Of a DNA stretch of 64,000 nt, positions 11,664 to 20,740 are shown one piece after another. Source of the stretch: Cupriavidus taiwanensis. Its GTDB lineage: Bacteria > Pseudomonadota > Gammaproteobacteria > Burkholderiales > Burkholderiaceae. Numbering within the stretch: position 1 is the first letter of the stretch; each line of letters opens with the position of its first letter. The translations under genes and the position numbers were made by a program. The notes below the pieces were generated by a model. It saw only the letters and a list, made by a program, of their open reading frames with translations, did no database searches and was not told the origin of the DNA. The stretch covers positions 1,887,583 to 1,951,582 of the forward strand of contig NZ_LT984803.1 of the NCBI RefSeq assembly GCF_900250115.1, read 5' to 3'.

Positions 11664-11714
11664 AGTGTTACCCATGTCCTGGCACACCTGTTACCTATGT
11701 CCCCGGTCCATACA
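11664..11714 (-). repeat. IS right terminal inverted repeat
   Basis: Reverse complement of the left end with about five mismatches; the outer 12 bp are identical. Confidence 0.9.
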
Positions 11715-11720
11715 CCGCCC

Positions 11721-11743
11721 CTCTCCCAGAGGGAGAGGGGAGC
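11721..11743. repeat. Right part of REP-like unit X, split by the IS
   Basis: Continues the unit begun at 10443: the palindrome CTCTCCCAGAGGGAGAGG is intact on this side. Joining it to the left part across the 6-bp duplication restores a unit like the one at 2469-2504. Confidence 0.8.
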
Positions 11744-11780
11744 AAACCCTCAGACCAGGGACGCCGCGGCGGCCTCAACA

Positions 11781-11809
11781 AAAAACCGGCGCACACAGCG
11801 CCGGTTTTT
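11781..11809 (-). terminator. Rho-independent terminator of dsbB
   Basis: A 12-bp perfect stem (11781-11792 with 11798-11809) and a 5-nt loop, with a run of T on the minus strand. It lies about 20 bp past the dsbB stop. Confidence 0.85.
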
Positions 11810-11829
11810 CCTTCGAACACCGCCATCCT

Positions 11830-12315
11830 TCAGCGGAAATTCTTCTCCCTCCGGATCAGCCCCACCGCCAGCGTCAGCGTCAGGATAAACAGCCAGATCA
11901 GCGACCATGCCGGCACCGACAGCCCCAGCACCGGCGGCAGCGGCGCGGTGCACAGGCCGTCGGAGTAGAACAGCTGCGGCAGCACCTTGGCGGTGGGCAG
12001 CGCATTGACCCAGTTCTCGAGCGGATCGATGCCGCACGATGCCTTGGGATTGAGCAGCAGCGACACGTGGTAGACCGCCACCGCGATGCCGGCGATGCCG
12101 GACAGCATGCCCAGGCCCTGCCACAGCGAGCGCGTGTTCTGCGCCACCGCCGCCAGCAGCGAGAACACGCCGATGCCGATAAAGGCGAAGCGCTGCATCA
12201 CGCACAGCGGACAAGGCTGGTAGCCCTTTTCGAACTGCAGGTAGAGCGCGACGCCGACCAGGGCGAACGAGACGATGGCAATCAGCAGGAAATAGGCGCG
12301 GGAATTGGCTTGCAT
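11830..12315 (-). CDS. dsbB: Disulfide bond formation protein B
   Basis: Inner-membrane quinone reductase of 161 residues that reoxidises DsbA and passes electrons to ubiquinone. Four membrane helices are apparent, and both redox Cys pairs are present: C35-P-L-C38 in the first periplasmic loop and C94/C122 in the second. It is a single-gene unit with its own terminator; the stretch up to radA (141 bp) presumably holds its promoter. Length and Cys spacing match the family. Confidence 0.95.
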   Translation of the reverse strand: MQANSRAYFLLIAIVSFALVGVALYLQFEKGYQPCPLCVMQRFAFIGIGVFSLLAAVAQNTRSLWQGLGMLSGIAGIAVAVYHVSLLLNPKASCGIDPLENWVNALPTAKVLPQLFYSDGLCTAPLPPVLGLSVPAWSLIWLFILTLTLAVGLIRREKNFR

Positions 12316-12456
12316 TGGAATTCAGATGATCCGGTAGTCGTTGCCGTCAGTGGAGGGCGCGGCTGTGCTGCGCATTATTACCGATTTTGCCGCGCCTGCC
12401 GCCGGCGCCACATGCGGCAACCCGGTGGGCCTCGGACGCGACGCCGGTGTCCATGC

Positions 12457-13818
12457 TCAGTCCAGATGGCGCACGCGGTCGATGGCCTGCTCGATGCGCT
12501 CCACCGCGATCACTTCGAGCCCGTCGATCTTCTGCTTGGGCGCATTGGCCTTGGGGATCACGGCCAGCGTAAAGCCCAGCTTGGCCGCTTCCTTCAGGCG
12601 CTCCTGCCCGCGCGGGCTGGGGCGGATCTCGCCGGCCAGCCCCACTTCGCCGAACACCACCAGGCCGCGCGGCAGCGGCTTGTTGCGCATCGACGAGTGG
12701 ATCGACAGCAGCACCGCCAGGTCCGCCGCGGGTTCGGTGATCTTGACCCCGCCCACCGCATTGAGAAACACATCCTGGTCGAAGCAGGCGATGCCAGCGT
12801 GCCGGTGCAGCACCGCCAGCAGCAACGCCAGCCGGTTCTGCTCCAGCCCCACCGCCAGCCGGCGCGGGTTGGGCACGTGCGCGGTATCCACCAGCGCCTG
12901 GATCTCCACCAGCAGCGGCCGCGTGCCTTCCTGCGTCACCAGCACGCACGAGCCCGGCACGGTCTCTTCATGCTGCGACAGGAACAGCGCCGACGGATTG
13001 CTGATGCCGCGCAGGCCGCGCTCGGTCATGGCGAACACGCCCAGCTCATTGACCGCGCCGAAGCGGTTCTTGAAGGCGCGGATCAGCCGGTGCGACGAAT
13101 GGGTATCGCCCTCGAAATACAGCACCGTATCGACGATATGCTCGAGCACGCGCGGCCCCGCCAGGCTGCCCTCCTTGGTCACGTGCCCGACCAGGATGAT
13201 GGTGGTGCCGCTGCTCTTGGCGATGCGCGTAAGCTGCGCCGCGCATTCGCGCACCTGCGCCACCGACCCCGGCGCCGAGGTCAGCGCCTCGGAATACAGC
13301 GTCTGGATCGAATCGATCACCGCGACCTCGGGCCTTTCCGCTTCCAGCGTGGCCTGGATCTTCTCCAGCTGGATTTCGGCGAGCAGCCCCAGCGACGGGC
13401 TTTCCACGCCCAGGCGCTGCGCGCGCAGCGCGATCTGCGCGCCTGATTCCTCGCCGCTGACATAGAGCACGCGGCGCTGTCCGGCCAGGTTGGCCAGCGC
13501 CTGCAGCAACAGCGTCGACTTGCCGATGCCGGGATCGCCGCCGATCAGCACCACGCCGCCCGATACCAGGCCGCCGCCCAGGACCCGGTCGAACTCGTCG
13601 ATGCCGCTGGAAAAGCGCGGCACGTCGGCGGCCTCGATCTCGGCCAGCTTGCGCACCGTGGCCGATGCCGCGAGCGGCTGGAAGCGCTTGTTCCCGGCGG
13701 ACTCCGCCACGGTCTCCACCAGCGTGTTCCACTGCTGGCAATGCGGGCACTGGCCGGCCCAGCGCGGCGTGGTGCCGCCGCATTCGGTACAGGTATAGAC
13801 AGTCTTGCTCTTGGCCAA
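12457..13818 (-). CDS. radA: DNA repair protein RadA
   Basis: RecA-like ATPase of 453 residues (E. coli 460) that helps branch migration in recombination. It has an N-terminal C4 zinc finger (C10, C13, C24, C27), Walker A GGDPGIGKST at 93-102, the RadA-specific KNRFG motif in the middle and a C-terminal Lon-protease-like domain. The start is taken as the TTG at 13818, which gives the family N-terminus (M)AKSKTVYTC and has AAGGA upstream; no ATG in frame gives a comparable fit. It probably forms a unit with alr upstream on the same strand. Confidence 0.94.
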   Translation of the reverse strand: MAKSKTVYTCTECGGTTPRWAGQCPHCQQWNTLVETVAESAGNKRFQPLAASATVRKLAEIEAADVPRFSSGIDEFDRVLGGGLVSGGVVLIGGDPGIGKSTLLLQALANLAGQRRVLYVSGEESGAQIALRAQRLGVESPSLGLLAEIQLEKIQATLEAERPEVAVIDSIQTLYSEALTSAPGSVAQVRECAAQLTRIAKSSGTTIILVGHVTKEGSLAGPRVLEHIVDTVLYFEGDTHSSHRLIRAFKNRFGAVNELGVFAMTERGLRGISNPSALFLSQHEETVPGSCVLVTQEGTRPLLVEIQALVDTAHVPNPRRLAVGLEQNRLALLLAVLHRHAGIACFDQDVFLNAVGGVKITEPAADLAVLLSIHSSMRNKPLPRGLVVFGEVGLAGEIRPSPRGQERLKEAAKLGFTLAVIPKANAPKQKIDGLEVIAVERIEQAIDRVRHLD

Positions 13819-13977
13819 CGGAGGTCCTTGCAGAAAGAATCGAGCCGGGCCTGAAGCGACCCGGCCCGCGGAGTGGCGTAGTGGGCGAAGCGGCCTGAGG
13901 CAGCGCACGCGTGCAGAGCGTAACCGTGCGGCGCTGCGCCCGCACCCGCCCCGCCTATCGGCGCAATTTAGGCCATA

Positions 13978-15099
13978 TCAGGCGACCGCAGGCGCGGCGC
14001 TGTCGGAGGCGGTGATGGTCGCCACCGTGGCCGGCACGCGCGGCGCCAGCGCGCACATCAGCTCGTAGCCGACCGTGCCGCTGGCCTGCGCCACTTCGTC
14101 GATCGGCAGGCCCTGGCCCCACAGCGTGACCGGGCTGCCGACGCGGGCCTTCGGGCACGGCGCCAGGTCCACGCACAGCATGTCCATCGACACGCGCCCG
14201 ACCAGCTCGGTGCGCACGCCGTCGACCAGCACCGGCGCGCGCTGCTCGCCCCAGCCGGCGGCATGGCGCGGGTAGCCGTCGGCATAGCCGCAGGCGACCA
14301 CGCCAATGCGCATCGGCCGCTCCGCGGTGAAGAGCGAACCGTAGCCGACGGTATCGCCCGGCTGCAGGTCCTGCACCGAGATCAGCTCGCTGTGCAGCGA
14401 CATCGCCGGCTGCAGCCCGGTGCCCGCGATATCGGCATCGCGGCCGGTGGGCGAGCCGCCGTACAGGATGATGCCGGGGCGCACCCAGGCGCGGTGCGCG
14501 TGCGGATGCCACAGCACCGCGGCGGAATTCGACAGGCTGGCCTCGCCCGGCAGGTTAGCGGTGGCGGCGTCGAAGGCCTCGACCTGGTGGGCGATGCCGC
14601 GCGGGCCGTCGGCATCGGAAAAATGCGTCATATGGACGATGCTGCCCACGCACGGCATGGCGCGCGCGCGCTCCCAGGCGGCGCGGTATTCCGCCGGATG
14701 GAAGCCGAGCCGGTTCATGCCGGTGTTGAGCTTGAGCTGGACCGCCAGCGGACCCCGGGGGCGCGCGCTTTCCAGCATGCGCAGCTGCTCGTCGCAGTGG
14801 ATCGCGGTGGTGAGGCGGTATTGCTCGATCAAGGCAATGTCCTGCGGCTGGAAGAAGCCCTCCAGCAGCAGGATCGGGCCCTGCCAGCCCAGGTCGCGCA
14901 ACAGCACGGCTTCATTCAGGTCCAGCAGGCCGAAGCCATCGGCACCGCGCAGTGCAGCAAAGACACGGCGGATGCCATGGCCGTAGGCATTGGCCTTGAC
15001 CACCGCCCACACGCGCGCATCGGGCGCCTTGCGGCGGATCACGTCGAGATTGTTGGCCAGGGCTGGTTGGTGGATGACGGCTTGGATCGGTCTTGGCAT
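13978..15099 (-). CDS. alr: Alanine racemase
   Basis: PLP enzyme of 373 residues that makes D-alanine for peptidoglycan. The Lys that binds PLP sits in [10 protein letters not shown] (about residue 34), and the catalytic Tyr region GYGSLF and the [10 protein letters not shown] segment are present. The ATG at 15099 gives the standard N-terminus with PLP-Lys near residue 34. It is divergent from lplT and lies 160 bp before radA. Confidence 0.94.
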   Translation of the reverse strand: MPRPIQAVIHQPALANNLDVIRRKAPDARVWAVVKANAYGHGIRRVFAALRGADGFGLLDLNEAVLLRDLGWQGPILLLEGFFQPQDIALIEQYRLTTAIHCDEQLRMLESARPRGPLAVQLKLNTGMNRLGFHPAEYRAAWERARAMPCVGSIVHMTHFSDADGPRGIAHQVEAFDAATANLPGEASLSNSAAVLWHPHAHRAWVRPGIILYGGSPTGRDADIAGTGLQPAMSLHSELISVQDLQPGDTVGYGSLFTAERPMRIGVVACGYADGYPRHAAGWGEQRAPVLVDGVRTELVGRVSMDMLCVDLAPCPKARVGSPVTLWGQGLPIDEVAQASGTVGYELMCALAPRVPATVATITASDSAAPAVA

Positions 15100-15677
15100 G
15101 GAGATCACATCAGGGTGGCGACAAAGCCGGCAGCGGCGCGGGCGGCTCAAACGCGCGGCGCAGGCTGGAAGGACGGCTCTGTCTCAATATCGATGGCGCA
15201 AACGTCACCTGTCGGTGTGCCGCAGCACGTACCGGCAACGGCGGTGGCAACGGATATGCGGGATGCCCGCAATTGGCACGCCCAGGTATCCCCGTCACCA
15301 TATCTCGCCGGGCGCACACCAGATCAGGGAAAGACCGGTCCGGCGGGCCGCGGTGGCAGCCGTTATTTGAACACATTCGGATGCTGTTGCCGGGAGTCTT
15401 CGGGGAATCGGCAAGGCAATTTGCTGTCAAAAAGAGCCGTTGCCGGGGTTCGGGAATGTCATGTTTTCGTGATATAAAGCCGGACGCTCCGGCCATGTTC
15501 TAAAAGCGAAGCATTATGTCAATGACTGTCAGGCAGGCCTCACGGCGCCGCAGCGCAGCACCTACGACACAATTCGACACGGCCGCGGCACAAGGTTCCC
15601 TGCAAACCATGGCCTCTGCGGCCGGCACCAGCCTGGCCAACCTGAATGGAGCGCGCGATGGAGAGAAAGTCGACAGC
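15100..15677. other. Divergent intergenic region alr / lplT
   Basis: About 580 bp without a convincing gene. It should hold the promoters of both divergent genes. A GATATAAA box at 15471-15478 is a possible -10 element for lplT, without a clear -35. If lplT starts at the earlier in-frame ATG at 15516, about 160 bp of this region would be its coding sequence. Confidence 0.4.
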
Positions 15678-16997
15678 ATGAAGAAGGGTTTTTACACCAT
15701 CATGGCCGCGCAGTTTTTTTCCTCGCTGGCCGACAATGCCTTACTGATCGCCGCCATCGCCCTTCTCACCGAATTGCATTCCCCGCAGTGGATGACCCCG
15801 CTGCTCAAGCTGTTCTTCGTTCTCTCCTACGTCATTCTTGCCGCCTTCGTCGGCGCCTTCGCCGACTCCATGCCCAAGGGGCGGGTGATGCTCATCACCA
15901 ACGCCATCAAGGTGGTCGGCTGCGCCATCATGATGTTCGGGCTGCATCCGCTGCTGGCCTACGGCGTGGTCGGCTTCGGCGCGGCGGCGTATTCGCCCGC
16001 CAAGTACGGCATCCTGACCGAGCTGCTGCCCCCCGAAAAACTGGTGCTGGCCAACGGCTGGATCGAGGGCCTGACGGTGGGCTCGATCATCCTCGGCACG
16101 GTGGTGGGCGGCGCGTTGATCTCCGTCCATGTCTCCGGCCTGCTGCTGCGCCTGGACCTGCCCTTTCTCAATACCGGCATCGACACCCCGGCCGAGGCCG
16201 CGATGGTGGTGATCATGCTGTTCTACGTGATCGCTTCGCTGTTCAACGTGTTCATCCCCGACACCGGCGCGCGCTATCCGGCGCAGGAAAAGAACCCGAT
16301 CAAGCTGATCGCCGAGTTCGGCGACTGTTTCCTGGCGCTGTGGCGCGACAAGCTCGGCCAGATCTCGCTGGCGGTGACCACGCTGTTCTGGGGCGTGGGC
16401 GCGACGCTGCAGTTCATCGTGCTGAAGTGGGCCGAGAAATCGCTGGGCCTGAACCTGTCGCAGGGCGCGCTGCTGCAGGCGGTGGTGGCGGTGGGCGTGG
16501 CCGTCGGCGCCATCCTCGCGGCGGCGCGCATCCCGCTGCGCAAATCGCTGTCGGTGCTGCCGTTCGGCGTGGCGATGGGTGCCACGGTGATGCTGATGGC
16601 GTTCTACACCAAGGACGCGATGCCGCAGGTCACGCTCGACGTGCTGGGCCTGCACATGCCGCTGTACATGGCCATCGCCTATGTGTTCCTCATGCTGGTG
16701 GGCGCGATGTCGGGCTATTTCGTGGTGCCGATGAACGCGCTGCTGCAGCACCGTGGCCATGTGCTGCTGTCGGCCGGGCACTCGATCGCGGTGCAGAACT
16801 TCAATGAGAACGTCTCGGTGCTGCTGATGCTGTGCCTGTACGCGCTGCTGATCAAGCTCAACGTGCCCATCGGCGTGGTCATCATCGCGCTGGGCCTGTT
16901 TATCTGCGTGACCATGGCGCTGGTGCTCAAGCTGCACAAGTACAACGTGCGCACCTTCAACTCGCTGGCGATGATCGGCGAGGACAAGCACCACTAG
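15678..16997 (+). CDS. lplT: Lysophospholipid transporter LplT
   Basis: Inner-membrane MFS protein of 439 residues with about 12 membrane segments that flips lysophospholipids inward for re-acylation. The N-terminal segment FYTIMAAQFFSSLADNALL, with FxSxLxDNAL, is diagnostic of the LplT family. I place the start at the ATG at 15678, which gives the usual N-terminus and has GGAGAG upstream. An in-frame ATG at 15516 would add a 54-residue hydrophilic leader that is not part of the fold. No acyltransferase (aas) gene is adjacent, unlike in E. coli. Confidence 0.9.
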   Translation: MKKGFYTIMAAQFFSSLADNALLIAAIALLTELHSPQWMTPLLKLFFVLSYVILAAFVGAFADSMPKGRVMLITNAIKVVGCAIMMFGLHPLLAYGVVGFGAAAYSPAKYGILTELLPPEKLVLANGWIEGLTVGSIILGTVVGGALISVHVSGLLLRLDLPFLNTGIDTPAEAAMVVIMLFYVIASLFNVFIPDTGARYPAQEKNPIKLIAEFGDCFLALWRDKLGQISLAVTTLFWGVGATLQFIVLKWAEKSLGLNLSQGALLQAVVAVGVAVGAILAAARIPLRKSLSVLPFGVAMGATVMLMAFYTKDAMPQVTLDVLGLHMPLYMAIAYVFLMLVGAMSGYFVVPMNALLQHRGHVLLSAGHSIAVQNFNENVSVLLMLCLYALLIKLNVPIGVVIIALGLFICVTMALVLKLHKYNVRTFNSLAMIGEDKHH

Positions 16998-17038
16998 CAC
17001 CATCACTGCACGGCCGCGCCCGCGGCCGGCAGACCGCG

Positions 17039-18166
17039 TCAGGCGTCGTCCTGGCCGGCTTGCGGGCCCGCCCGCGGCAGCGCTTCGGTGCGCGCCAGCG
17101 CCCGCTCCCGCCACCCCGGCGGTACCACGAACCCGCGCGAGCATTCGCGCCACCATCCTGGCGCCTGCGGCCCGGCCGGTTCCAGTTCGCACAGCATCAC
17201 CGGCGACTCGCGGCGCCAGCCGTGGTCATGGCGCGGATCGGCAAAGCGCTGCGCCAGCAGCGCGTGCAGCGTGCCGGCGTCGTCGGTGCCGGCCTCCGGC
17301 ACCAGCGCGCCAGACAACCACGCGGTGCGCGGCAGGCGGCACCAGCGCAGGCCCGGGCGCGCCTGGGCGCGCGCGGCCCAGGCATCGAGCGTCGACCACC
17401 AGCCGTGCAAGTGGTCCGGCGCAATGCCGAGCGTCTCCAGCCCGGCCGGCACCTGGCCGTCGCGATAGAACAGCCAGCCCAGCAGGTAGACCTCGCTGCG
17501 GTCCACGGTATGGCCCAGCGCGGCCCGGGCCTCGGCGGTATGCCCGAGTGGCAGCTGCCGGTGCACGATATGGCCGAGCTTGTCGCCAAGGCGGTCGACC
17601 AGGTTCGGGCCGACGAAATCCTGCGCCCGCGGCGGCTGGTGGCCGTCCGCCGCCATCAGGTAGAACTTGGCCGCCATCTCCCAGTGGACCACCGCGCCCG
17701 AGGCCAGGTCGCGCCAGACGAAATCCAGTTCGCCCAGCGTGCGCACGCCGTGCCGCCCCGCCCGCCGCACCGGCACGTTGGCGGCCAGCAGCGCCAGCCC
17801 CTGCATATGGCGCAAGGCAAAATGCAGCAGCCGCTCGGCGTGCCGGCCCAGGCGCAGGCTGCGGTTGGCGGGGTCGTGGTCGGCATCGGCGCAGAGCGCG
17901 GCGTGGCCGTCGGCGAGTTCGTCGATGGTGGCCGGCAGCGCGGCGGGATCCGCGCCTTCGAGCCAGCGCTGCCAGGCCTCGAGGGTGCCGGCTGGCCAGC
18001 GCGCCAGCGCGGCGCCAGGCACGGCATCCAGCAGCGGCGGCGACAGCGTGGTCCAGGCCAGGTCGCGCGCGCGTGCCGAGGCGGCGCGGCGCCACAGCGG
18101 CGCGGGCGACGGCCCATGGCCGTCGCCGCCGCGGCTCAGCGAGAGGTCAGGCCCCAGCTCCCGCAC
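17039..18166 (-). CDS. DUF1853 family protein
   Basis: 375-residue cytoplasmic protein of the DUF1853 family; biochemical function unknown. The best conserved block is GELDFVWRD (about residue 145) followed about 10 residues later by WEMAAKFYL. This acid-then-E/K arrangement in two predicted beta strands resembles a PD-(D/E)XK nuclease core, which is my inference. Its start overlaps the 3' end of the uracil-DNA glycosylase gene by 20 nt, so it is the last member of the tsaB-rimI-udg chain. A link to DNA repair is possible but unproven. Confidence 0.8.
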   Translation of the reverse strand: MRELGPDLSLSRGGDGHGPSPAPLWRRAASARARDLAWTTLSPPLLDAVPGAALARWPAGTLEAWQRWLEGADPAALPATIDELADGHAALCADADHDPANRSLRLGRHAERLLHFALRHMQGLALLAANVPVRRAGRHGVRTLGELDFVWRDLASGAVVHWEMAAKFYLMAADGHQPPRAQDFVGPNLVDRLGDKLGHIVHRQLPLGHTAEARAALGHTVDRSEVYLLGWLFYRDGQVPAGLETLGIAPDHLHGWWSTLDAWAARAQARPGLRWCRLPRTAWLSGALVPEAGTDDAGTLHALLAQRFADPRHDHGWRRESPVMLCELEPAGPQAPGWWRECSRGFVVPPGWRERALARTEALPRAGPQAGQDDA

Positions 18167-19013
18167 GGTCGTGGACCTCCCGGGCCAGGCACAGGTCTTC
18201 CCAGGCGCGCGCCTTGTCGGTCAGCGTGCGCAGCAGGTAGGCGGGATGGTAGGTCACCACCACGGGAATGCCCTGGTACGCATGCACGGTGCCGCGCAGC
18301 TTGCCGATGGGCGTGGTGGTGCGCAGCAATGATTGCGCGGCGAAGCGGCCCAGCACCACGATCACGCGGGGCCTGACCAGCGCGATCTGCCGGCGCAGGA
18401 AGGGCTCGCACTGCGCCGCCTCGTCCGCTTCCGGATTGCGGTTGCCGGGCGGACGGCACTTGAGCACGTTGGCGATGAACACATTGCGCCCGCGCGCCAG
18501 CCCAAGCGCGCCGAGCATGTTGTCGAGCAGCTTGCCGGCCTGGCCGACGAAGGGCTCGCCCTGGAGGTCTTCGTTCTCGCCGGGGGCTTCGCCCACCAGC
18601 ATCCATTCGGCCTGGCGCGCGCCCACGCCGAACACCGTGCTGGTACGGGTCTGGCACAGGCCGCAGGCGGTGCAGCCCGCCACCGCGGCCTCCAGAGCCG
18701 GCCAGTCCATCGTGGCGATGGCCGCTTCACGGTCCGCTTGCGCAGCGCCGGGAACCGCCGCGGACACCAGCGCCGGCGCAACCGGCTCACGGGCTGGCGG
18801 CGGCGCCGCGGCGGCGGCCAGCGGCGCCCCGGCCTGCACCACCGCTGCAGCCACCGGCGCAGCCGTCACCGCCGCGGGCGGCTCGCTTGCCGGCAATGCT
18901 GCCGGCTGCGCCGCCACCCTGGCGGGCGCCTCTGGCTGCGCCGGCCTGGATGCGCGCGGCACCCATTCGGTCGGAATGCCCAGCACCTCGAGGAACTGCG
19001 CACGGCGGCTCAT
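18147..19013 (-). CDS. Family 4 uracil-DNA glycosylase
   Basis: 288 residues. A short N-terminal region is joined to the catalytic domain (from about residue 100) by a long Ala/Pro-rich linker at about 22-95. Catalytic motif GEAPGENED at 141-149 and H256 in YHPAYLL are typical of family 4 enzymes, which remove uracil from DNA. The four iron-sulfur cysteines are visible as C114, C117, C186 and C202. Its ATG overlaps the rimI stop (ATGA), so the two are co-translated. The linker is longer than in minimal thermophile enzymes. Confidence 0.93.
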   Translation of the reverse strand: MSRRAQFLEVLGIPTEWVPRASRPAQPEAPARVAAQPAALPASEPPAAVTAAPVAAAVVQAGAPLAAAAAPPPAREPVAPALVSAAVPGAAQADREAAIATMDWPALEAAVAGCTACGLCQTRTSTVFGVGARQAEWMLVGEAPGENEDLQGEPFVGQAGKLLDNMLGALGLARGRNVFIANVLKCRPPGNRNPEADEAAQCEPFLRRQIALVRPRVIVVLGRFAAQSLLRTTTPIGKLRGTVHAYQGIPVVVTYHPAYLLRTLTDKARAWEDLCLAREVHDRAGAGA

Positions 19014-19570
19014 GCCCGGCCCTCCGCGCCTTCGTTGGCGGCCGCCTGCGCCGGCCAGGCGCGGCGCAGCACCAGCGCGTCTTCGCGCTTGCCGCCGGGC
19101 GCCGGGTAATAGCCCTTGCGGCGCCCGATCTCGGCAAACCCGGCCGCCTGGTACAGCGCGATCGCGCCGGTATTGGAGGGCCGCACCTCGAGCAGCATGG
19201 TGTGGATGCGGTGCGCGTGCGAGGTCGCCAGCACCACCGCGAGCATCAGGCGCCCGAGCCCCTGGCGCTGGCGCTGCGGCTCGACCGTGATGTTGAGCAG
19301 GTGCATTTCATCGACCACCGGCATCAGCACGGCGTAGGCCACCAGCGTGCCCGCCGGATCGCGCAGCGTCAGCCCGAGATGCCCGGACTTGACCGAGTTT
19401 TCGAAGTTGCCGCGCGTCCACGGATGGCTGTAGGCGCGTGCCTCGATGCCCGCCACCGCCTGCAGGTCCAGCGCGCTCATGCGGTCCAGCGACCAGCCCT
19501 CGGGCAACACCGGCATGGCCGGCACCGCGGGCCAGTCGTGGCGATCCGCGAGGGGATAGGCGGCGCTCAC
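19010..19570 (-). CDS. rimI: Ribosomal protein S18 alanine N-acetyltransferase
   Basis: GNAT-fold acetyltransferase, 186 residues. The acetyl-CoA-binding signature is visible as RQRQGLGRLML (about 100-110), after the strand ending HLLNITVEP, and the C-terminal part has EVRPSNTGAIALYQAAGF. The N-terminal 30 residues extend beyond the core. Start and stop codons overlap with tsaB and the glycosylase gene (ATGA on both sides), and the tsaB-rimI pairing is common in bacteria. Confidence 0.92.
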   Translation of the reverse strand: MSAAYPLADRHDWPAVPAMPVLPEGWSLDRMSALDLQAVAGIEARAYSHPWTRGNFENSVKSGHLGLTLRDPAGTLVAYAVLMPVVDEMHLLNITVEPQRQRQGLGRLMLAVVLATSHAHRIHTMLLEVRPSNTGAIALYQAAGFAEIGRRKGYYPAPGGKREDALVLRRAWPAQAAANEGAEGRA

Positions 19571-20322
19571 GAAGCCCTCCCCGGCTGGGCGGCCGCGCGC
19601 GCCGCGGCCGCGGCTTCACGTTCGGCGATGGTCTGGGCGACCTTGTCGCGCAGGTAGACCGGCATGGCCTGGTCGGCGTCGATGGCCTCGCCGCGCGCCA
19701 GCGCGCGCAACGCCAGGGCCACCATCGGCTGCGCATGCGGCATCGCGTCCGGCAGCACGCGGGCGGCGCGGGCAAGGCCTGCCAGGCGCTCGCCAAACAC
19801 GGTGGGCGCGTTGCCGGCCAGCCAGAATTCGCCGGCGGGCAAGGCCACGGTCTCCGGCGCGCCGACCTGCATCGGCGTGAGTTCCGTCCACGCCTGCGCG
19901 ACCGGGTTCCAGCCGAAGGCCGCGGCGTAGGCCTCGTCCATGCGCGCATCCAGCGCCACCAGCACCGCGGTGCCGTCCGGCAGCGCCGGCGTGGCGGCGC
20001 GGGTGCGCTCGGCGCAGGCCATCAGGGTATTGACCGGCACCACCGGCAGCCCGGCGCCGAACGCCAGCCCCTGCGCCACGCCGCAGGCAGTGCGCAGGCC
20101 CGTGAACGAGCCCGGGCCGGCGCCAAAGGCGATGGCCGCGCAATCGGCCAGCGCAATGCCGGCCTCGGCCAGCAATTCGCCGGCGGCCGGCAGCACGCGC
20201 GCCGACGAGCGTGCGCCGGTGTGCTCATGGCGCACCAGGCACTCGAGGCCGCCGCCTGCCGCGCGTCCGAGCGCGACCGAGCACCACTCCGTAGAGGTTT
20301 CAACAGCAAGAATCCAGGACAT
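19567..20322 (-). CDS. tsaB: tRNA t6A37 biosynthesis protein TsaB
   Basis: 251 residues of the ASKHA fold. The N-terminus ILAVETSTEWCSVAL and the segment GPGSFTGLR (about 70-78) are diagnostic. TsaB is the non-catalytic partner of TsaD in the complex that makes N6-threonylcarbamoyladenosine at position 37 of ANN-decoding tRNAs. The ATG at 20322 is chosen for the family N-terminus. It heads the chain tsaB-rimI-udg-DUF1853, with 4-nt overlaps between the first three genes. Confidence 0.94.
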   Translation of the reverse strand: MSWILAVETSTEWCSVALGRAAGGGLECLVRHEHTGARSSARVLPAAGELLAEAGIALADCAAIAFGAGPGSFTGLRTACGVAQGLAFGAGLPVVPVNTLMACAERTRAATPALPDGTAVLVALDARMDEAYAAAFGWNPVAQAWTELTPMQVGAPETVALPAGEFWLAGNAPTVFGERLAGLARAARVLPDAMPHAQPMVALALRALARGEAIDADQAMPVYLRDKVAQTIAEREAAAAARAAAQPGRAS

Positions 20323-20450
20323 GGCGCGATTGTAGCCGTTGGGCCCGGAATCGAGGGCTTCTTCGGTTTTATACGGACGGCGCGGCCGCGCGGGGCGGCT
20401 ATCATCGGGCTGCATTTTCGCAATCCACACAGCCCACACGGAGGAACCCC

Positions 20451-20720
20451 ATGAGCGACCTGCAGGCACGCTTCGAACAGGCCCAGATCGACGTCAAGCA
20501 ACTGAGCGAACGCCCCAGCAATATGTCCCTGCTGCGCCTGTATGCGCTGTTCAAGCAAGGCAGCGAGGGCGATGCCCACGGCGACAAGCCCGGCATGACC
20601 GATTTCGTCGGCCGCTACAAGTTCGAAGCGTGGGAAGCGCTGCGCGGCACCGCGCGCGAACAGGCAATGGAGCAGTACATCGCGCTGGTGGAAGAACTGC
20701 GCAGCGGCGCCGCCAGCTGA
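20451..20720 (+). CDS. Acyl-CoA-binding protein
   Basis: 89-residue four-helix protein of the ACBP family. The signature LLRLYALFKQGSEGD and the later KFEAWEALRG match the acyl-CoA-binding consensus (YxxFKQ, then K/R-AW). It binds and buffers long-chain acyl-CoA in the cytoplasm. GGAGG lies 8 nt upstream of the ATG. It stands alone, divergent from tsaB and convergent with the MFS exporter, with only 20 bp separating it from the latter. Confidence 0.93.
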   Translation: MSDLQARFEQAQIDVKQLSERPSNMSLLRLYALFKQGSEGDAHGDKPGMTDFVGRYKFEAWEALRGTAREQAMEQYIALVEELRSGAAS

Positions 20721-20740
20721 AGTGCTCCGGCCCGGCGGCG

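Larger units (their letters stand above)
10459..11714 (-). mobile_element. IS481-family insertion sequence, complete
   Basis: A 1256-bp element bounded by 51-bp imperfect terminal inverted repeats (about 46 of 51 positions match), both starting TGTATGGACCGG. It carries a single intact transposase on the minus strand and is flanked by a 6-bp direct repeat CCGCCC (10453-10458 and 11715-11720). The intact repeats, intact transposase and clean duplication point to a fairly recent insertion. It landed inside a palindromic repeat unit between yheS and dsbB, so it disrupts no gene. Confidence 0.92.

Noticed and set aside
15516..15677. N-terminal extension of LplT as a separate domain
   Set aside because: The stretch is Ala/Thr/Arg-rich with a weak start and does not belong to the MFS fold; the later ATG has a better upstream site.
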